NCBI GenBank assembly: GCA_000432575.1
Contig: HF996802.1
Span: 1-7,814 of the forward strand
DNA: 7,814 nt
Direction of reading: 5' to 3'
DNA from: Clostridium sp. CAG:762
Lineage (GTDB): Bacteria > Bacillota_I > Bacilli_A > RF39 > UBA660
This document shows positions 6,069-7,814 of this stretch, piece after piece (position 1 is the first letter of the stretch; every line of letters begins with the position of its first letter). The notes under the pieces are model-generated. The model did no database searches. It saw nothing but the letters and a program-made list of their open reading frames with translations, and had not been told where the DNA came from. A program made the translations under genes and the position numbers.

Positions 6069-6470
6069 ATGTATATAGGACCAAGTTCTATTATATCAAT
6101 TGAACATTTTATTTTTAAAGATTTCTTATCTACTAGTAATCATCTTGATTCACATAAGAGAAGACCTTGTGTTATTATTAGTGAAGATGATACTAATTAT
6201 TATTTATTATCTATTTCTTCACATGCTAAAAATAATATAAAGAAAAGAAATTTTGAAATAATGGGACCTGGAGGAAAAATAAATTATATTGATTTAGCTC
6301 ATATTTATGTAAGAAAAATATCTGGTTTTCCTGTTCATGATAATTTAGATGTTGATACTTTTAATAATTTAATAGATAGTTTTATCTATTATCAAGAAAA
6401 TGTAGAGATGGAACCTTTATATGATATAGTTAAAGAAACTTTGACAAAGTTAAATAGTAAAAAAAGATAA
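6069..6470 (+). CDS. PemK/MazF-fold protein, no adjacent antitoxin
   Basis: Read from ATG 6069 this gives 133 residues. The N-terminal half carries the MazF/PemK signature: a strand-rich start, HKRRPCVIISEDD (near 29-41) with the Arg-Pro of the catalytic RP motif, then YLLSISSHA (near 45-53), which matches the strand ending in the conserved Ser/Thr. MazF and PemK are sequence-specific endoribonucleases normally paired with an antitoxin encoded just upstream. Here the upstream gene is ttcA and the downstream element is 6S RNA, so no antitoxin is present. The helical C-terminal tail (about 90-133) is longer than in MazF. An in-frame ATG at 6057 overlaps ttcA by 11 bp, but 6069 is preferred because GGTGA at 6059-6063 is well spaced from it and the TAATATG junction repeats that of aspS-ttcA. 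A co-opted, non-toxic or tightly coupled RNase is possible. Confidence 0.72.
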   Translation: MYIGPSSIISIEHFIFKDFLSTSNHLDSHKRRPCVIISEDDTNYYLLSISSHAKNNIKKRNFEIMGPGGKINYIDLAHIYVRKISGFPVHDNLDVDTFNNLIDSFIYYQENVEMEPLYDIVKETLTKLNSKKR

Positions 6471-6477
6471 AATATCC

Positions 6478-6506
6478 TTGCTATTTAATTAATTTAATGA
6501 TATAAT
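6478..6506 (+). promoter_or_regulatory. Strong sigma-A promoter for the 6S RNA gene
   Basis: TTGCTA (6478-6483), a spacer of exactly 17 bp, and a consensus TATAAT (6501-6506). Initiation at A6513 would start exactly at the first base of the RNA's closing stem. It lies directly after the stop of the MazF-fold gene (6468-6470). Confidence 0.8.
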
Positions 6507-6512
6507 CAAATT

Positions 6513-6692
6513 AGCTAGAGAGTAGGATATCTTAGTATAAAACCGACTAAAGATATATTTAGGGAATCATAAAATTTACTATGTGTTGAATGCTTGCTTC
6601 TAAGTAAGAATCCTAATTAGTAGATGGGGATACCCACCTGTGTGCCAAACGCCGCGGGTTTTATCTCATAGAGTCGACTCTTTGGTTTTTTT
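6513..6692 (+). ncRNA. ssrS: 6S RNA (regulator of sigma-A RNA polymerase)
   Basis: This is a non-coding transcript of about 180 nt. Its ends pair: AGCTAGAGAGT (6513-6523) with ACTCTTTGGTT (6677-6687), 11 bp with three G-U, then a T-run. An internal loop is followed by ATAAAACC (6537-6544) pairing with GGTTTTAT (6657-6664). The distal arm contains ACTAA/TTAGT (6546-6550, 6617-6621), TTAGG/CCTAA (6559-6563, 6612-6616) and TTACT/AGTAA (6576-6580, 6603-6607). The large opening on the 3' side (6622-6656) holds a small TGGG-gata-CCCA hairpin. 6S RNA mimics open promoter DNA and sequesters the housekeeping holoenzyme, with product RNAs templated in the central bulge. The identification rests on size, rod-like fold, strong promoter and location: B. 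subtilis 6S-1 RNA lies in the same aspS-yrvM(tcdA) interval. The bulge is more lopsided than in the textbook model, so an alternative structured RNA is not excluded. Confidence 0.78.
6670..6692 (+). terminator. Terminator at the 3' end of 6S RNA
   Basis: The perfect palindrome AGAGTCGACTCT (6670-6681) can form a 4-bp hairpin with a TCGA loop, and a run of seven T's lies at 6686-6692. The alternative is the long closing stem of the 6S RNA itself, which ends at the same T-run. Either would release the transcript near 6692; the region 6693-6719 carries only the tcdA Shine-Dalgarno site. Confidence 0.55.
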
Positions 6693-6719
6693 GTACCTAA
6701 ATTTAAAAGGAGAAGTTAT

Positions 6720-7403
6720 ATGGAAGAATTTTCTAGGTTTATAAAATTAATTGGTAATGATAAATTTAATATTTTAAAAGATAAAAAAGTAGTAATTATT
6801 GGTATAGGTGGAGTAGGAGGATATGCTTTTGAAGCCTTAGTACGAGGGGGTATTTCTAATATAACAATAGTAGATTATGATATAATAGATATAACTAATT
6901 TAAATAGGCAAGTAATAACTAATATTAATAATATAGGTAGATATAAAGTAGATGTTGCTAAAGAAAGAGCATTAGAAATAAATAGAAATTTGAATATTAA
7001 AGTAATAAAAGAGAAATTAAATGAAGAAAATGTAATAGATATAATTAAAGGTAATGATTATATTATTGATGCTTGTGATGATGTTAAGGCTAAGAAGTTA
7101 ATTATAAGAAATGCAATAAATTATAAAATTAAATTTATTTCTTCAATGGGTACTGGCAATAAGTTTAATCCAGAGTTATTAAAAATAACTGATATAAGGA
7201 AGACAACTTATGATAAATTAGCTAAAAAAATTAGAACCTGGGTAATTAAAGAAAAAATAAAGGGATCTATTTATGTAGTATCTTCTACGGAAGAATGTAA
7301 AAAATGTAATAATGTAATTGGTTCTACTAGTTTTGTTCCAGCTATATCTGGAATGTTATGTGCAAGTTATGTAATCAATGACATTTTAAATAATATAAAA
7401 TAA
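6720..7403 (+). CDS. tcdA: tRNA threonylcarbamoyladenosine dehydratase (TcdA/CsdL; YrvM in Bacillus)
   Basis: This is a 227-residue E1-like (ThiF/MoeB fold) enzyme that uses ATP to cyclise t6A to ct6A at position 37 of ANN-decoding tRNAs. The nucleotide-binding GIGGVGG is at 28-34, followed by the acidic strand end VDYD (51-54), NLNRQ (60-64, the arginine finger region), GRYKVD (73-78) with the conserved Lys, and DACDD (117-121). The family block SSMGTGNKFNP (141-151) and DIRKTTYDKLAKKIR (158-172) separates TcdA from ThiF and MoeB. A CKKC pair is at 193-196. It is slightly shorter than the usual ~250 because the C-terminal tail after the last helix is missing. AGGAG (6709-6713) supports the start. 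No promoter is visible between the 6S terminator and the start, so expression probably depends on read-through. Placement after 6S RNA matches Bacillus. Confidence 0.93.
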   Translation: MEEFSRFIKLIGNDKFNILKDKKVVIIGIGGVGGYAFEALVRGGISNITIVDYDIIDITNLNRQVITNINNIGRYKVDVAKERALEINRNLNIKVIKEKLNEENVIDIIKGNDYIIDACDDVKAKKLIIRNAINYKIKFISSMGTGNKFNPELLKITDIRKTTYDKLAKKIRTWVIKEKIKGSIYVVSSTEECKKCNNVIGSTSFVPAISGMLCASYVINDILNNIK

Positions 7404-7430
7404 TATAATTAATGGGGAGTAGTGGATAAA

Positions 7431-7724
7431 ATGTATGAATATTATATTGTAAGTATATATGATGGTAATATAGATAAAAAAATAGTTAAAATAGATAAAG
7501 ATTTTGTTTATTTTGATAATAATTATATAAGTGATTATATGATTATAAATGAAGAGAATATTAGAGTAAAAAGATTTAATAATCCAATATTTAATAATAA
7601 GAAGAATTTTAAATATGATATAAATAAAATAACTATAGAAGAATATTTACCTGATATACAGCTTGTATCTTATTTAATGGATAATTTAGGTAAAGAAAAT
7701 AAGATTAAAATTAGAAAAAAATAA
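7431..7724 (+). CDS. Hypothetical protein, 97 residues, Asn/Lys/Ile/Tyr-rich
   Basis: I do not recognise this gene. From ATG 7431 it encodes 97 residues with no signal peptide, membrane helix or cysteine. The first half alternates hydrophobic and charged residues (YYIVSIYDG, KIVKIDKDFVYFDN), suggesting a small beta-rich domain. The C-terminal part has a short amphipathic stretch (IQLVSYLMDNLG) and ends in a basic KIKIRKK tail that could bind nucleic acid. GGGGAG (7414-7419) lies 11 bases before ATG 7431 and only two before an in-frame GTG at 7422, so the ATG is preferred, although 7422 stays possible (100 residues). It follows tcdA by 27 bases on the same strand and is likely co-transcribed. 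Its extreme AT content resembles tcdA rather than spoVA. No terminator follows. Confidence 0.6.
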   Translation: MYEYYIVSIYDGNIDKKIVKIDKDFVYFDNNYISDYMIINEENIRVKRFNNPIFNNKKNFKYDINKITIEEYLPDIQLVSYLMDNLGKENKIKIRKK

Positions 7725-7781
7725 TATGCATTTGCTACTCGCATTATCGGTAGGAAATGTTAAAAAAACTAATAAGTTACA

Positions 7782-7814
7782 TGAACTGAACCCCAAAAGT
7801 TGGACAGTTTATTA
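7782..7814. mobile_element. Terminal inverted repeat of an IS3-family element (partial, runs off the window)
   Basis: The segment starting TG at 7782 contains CTGAACCCC and then AAAAGTTGGACA, a pattern typical of the terminal repeats of IS3-family (IS150-group) insertion sequences, which begin TG and carry an ACCCC-AAAAGTT-GACA core. The element would extend past position 7814, so transposase genes, orientation and target duplication cannot be seen. Recognition is by motif memory only. Confidence 0.6.

Noticed and set aside
6513..6692. tmRNA, RNase P RNA, SRP RNA or riboswitch for the structured RNA
   Set aside because: No tRNA-like ends or tag frame, no RNase P or SRP core motifs. It ends in its own terminator before tcdA rather than forming an expression platform, and location matches 6S RNA.
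7422..7430. GTG start for the hypothetical gene after tcdA
   Set aside because: The Shine-Dalgarno site GGGGAG would be only two bases away, too close for normal initiation; ATG 7431 is preferred but not proven.
1..7814. CRISPR array, tRNA or rRNA genes, prophage or defence system
   Set aside because: I saw no regularly spaced repeats, no tRNA cloverleaf signatures and no phage or defence genes in the window.

Overview
The window comes from an AT-rich, spore-forming, low-GC Gram-positive bacterium. Evidence: a spoVA operon, a T-box leader, strong Shine-Dalgarno sites such as AGGAGG, and vegetative promoters of the TTGnnn-17-TAtAAT type. UGA is used as a stop (end of spoVAD, overlapping the spoVAE start), so the Mollicutes code is not in use. 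A spore-forming Bacilli or Erysipelotrichia-like lineage is the best inference; no species is assigned. Every gene recognised reads on the + strand.

Layout. Positions 1-100 hold an AT-rich terminator-like hairpin from an upstream unit. Positions 110-1894 are a compact spoVAC-spoVAD-spoVAE operon, the core of the channel that moves dipicolinic acid (DPA) into the forespore. At 1901-2115 lies a self-contained micro-gene: promoter, 44-residue single-pass membrane protein and terminator. At 2212-3380 is a promoter and a monocistronic, cytoplasmic M3-like zinc peptidase of unknown substrate. From 3365 on there is a translation and tRNA block: a promoter, a very short T-box leader apparently reading tRNA-Asp, then aspS, a TtcA-like tRNA thiolase and a MazF/PemK-fold protein with no antitoxin, all tightly coupled. 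A strong promoter at 6478-6506 then drives a structured RNA of about 180 nt, read as 6S RNA. tcdA (tRNA ct6A cyclase, yrvM in Bacillus) and one unrecognised small gene follow. The window ends in what looks like the terminal inverted repeat of an IS3-family insertion sequence.

How it fits together. aspS, the TtcA-like gene and tcdA all act on tRNA: charging, 2-thiolation of C32 (family inference) and cyclisation of t6A37. The aspS-6S RNA-tcdA order matches the known B. subtilis arrangement, where 6S-1 RNA lies in the aspS-yrvM interval. The insertion of ttcA and a MazF-fold gene behind aspS is the local novelty. The item most worth a second look is the aspS leader: only about 130 nt, with the sole Asp codon upstream of the T-box sequence displayed in a hairpin loop. 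This resembles an ultrashort Stem I T-box rather than the canonical Firmicutes form.
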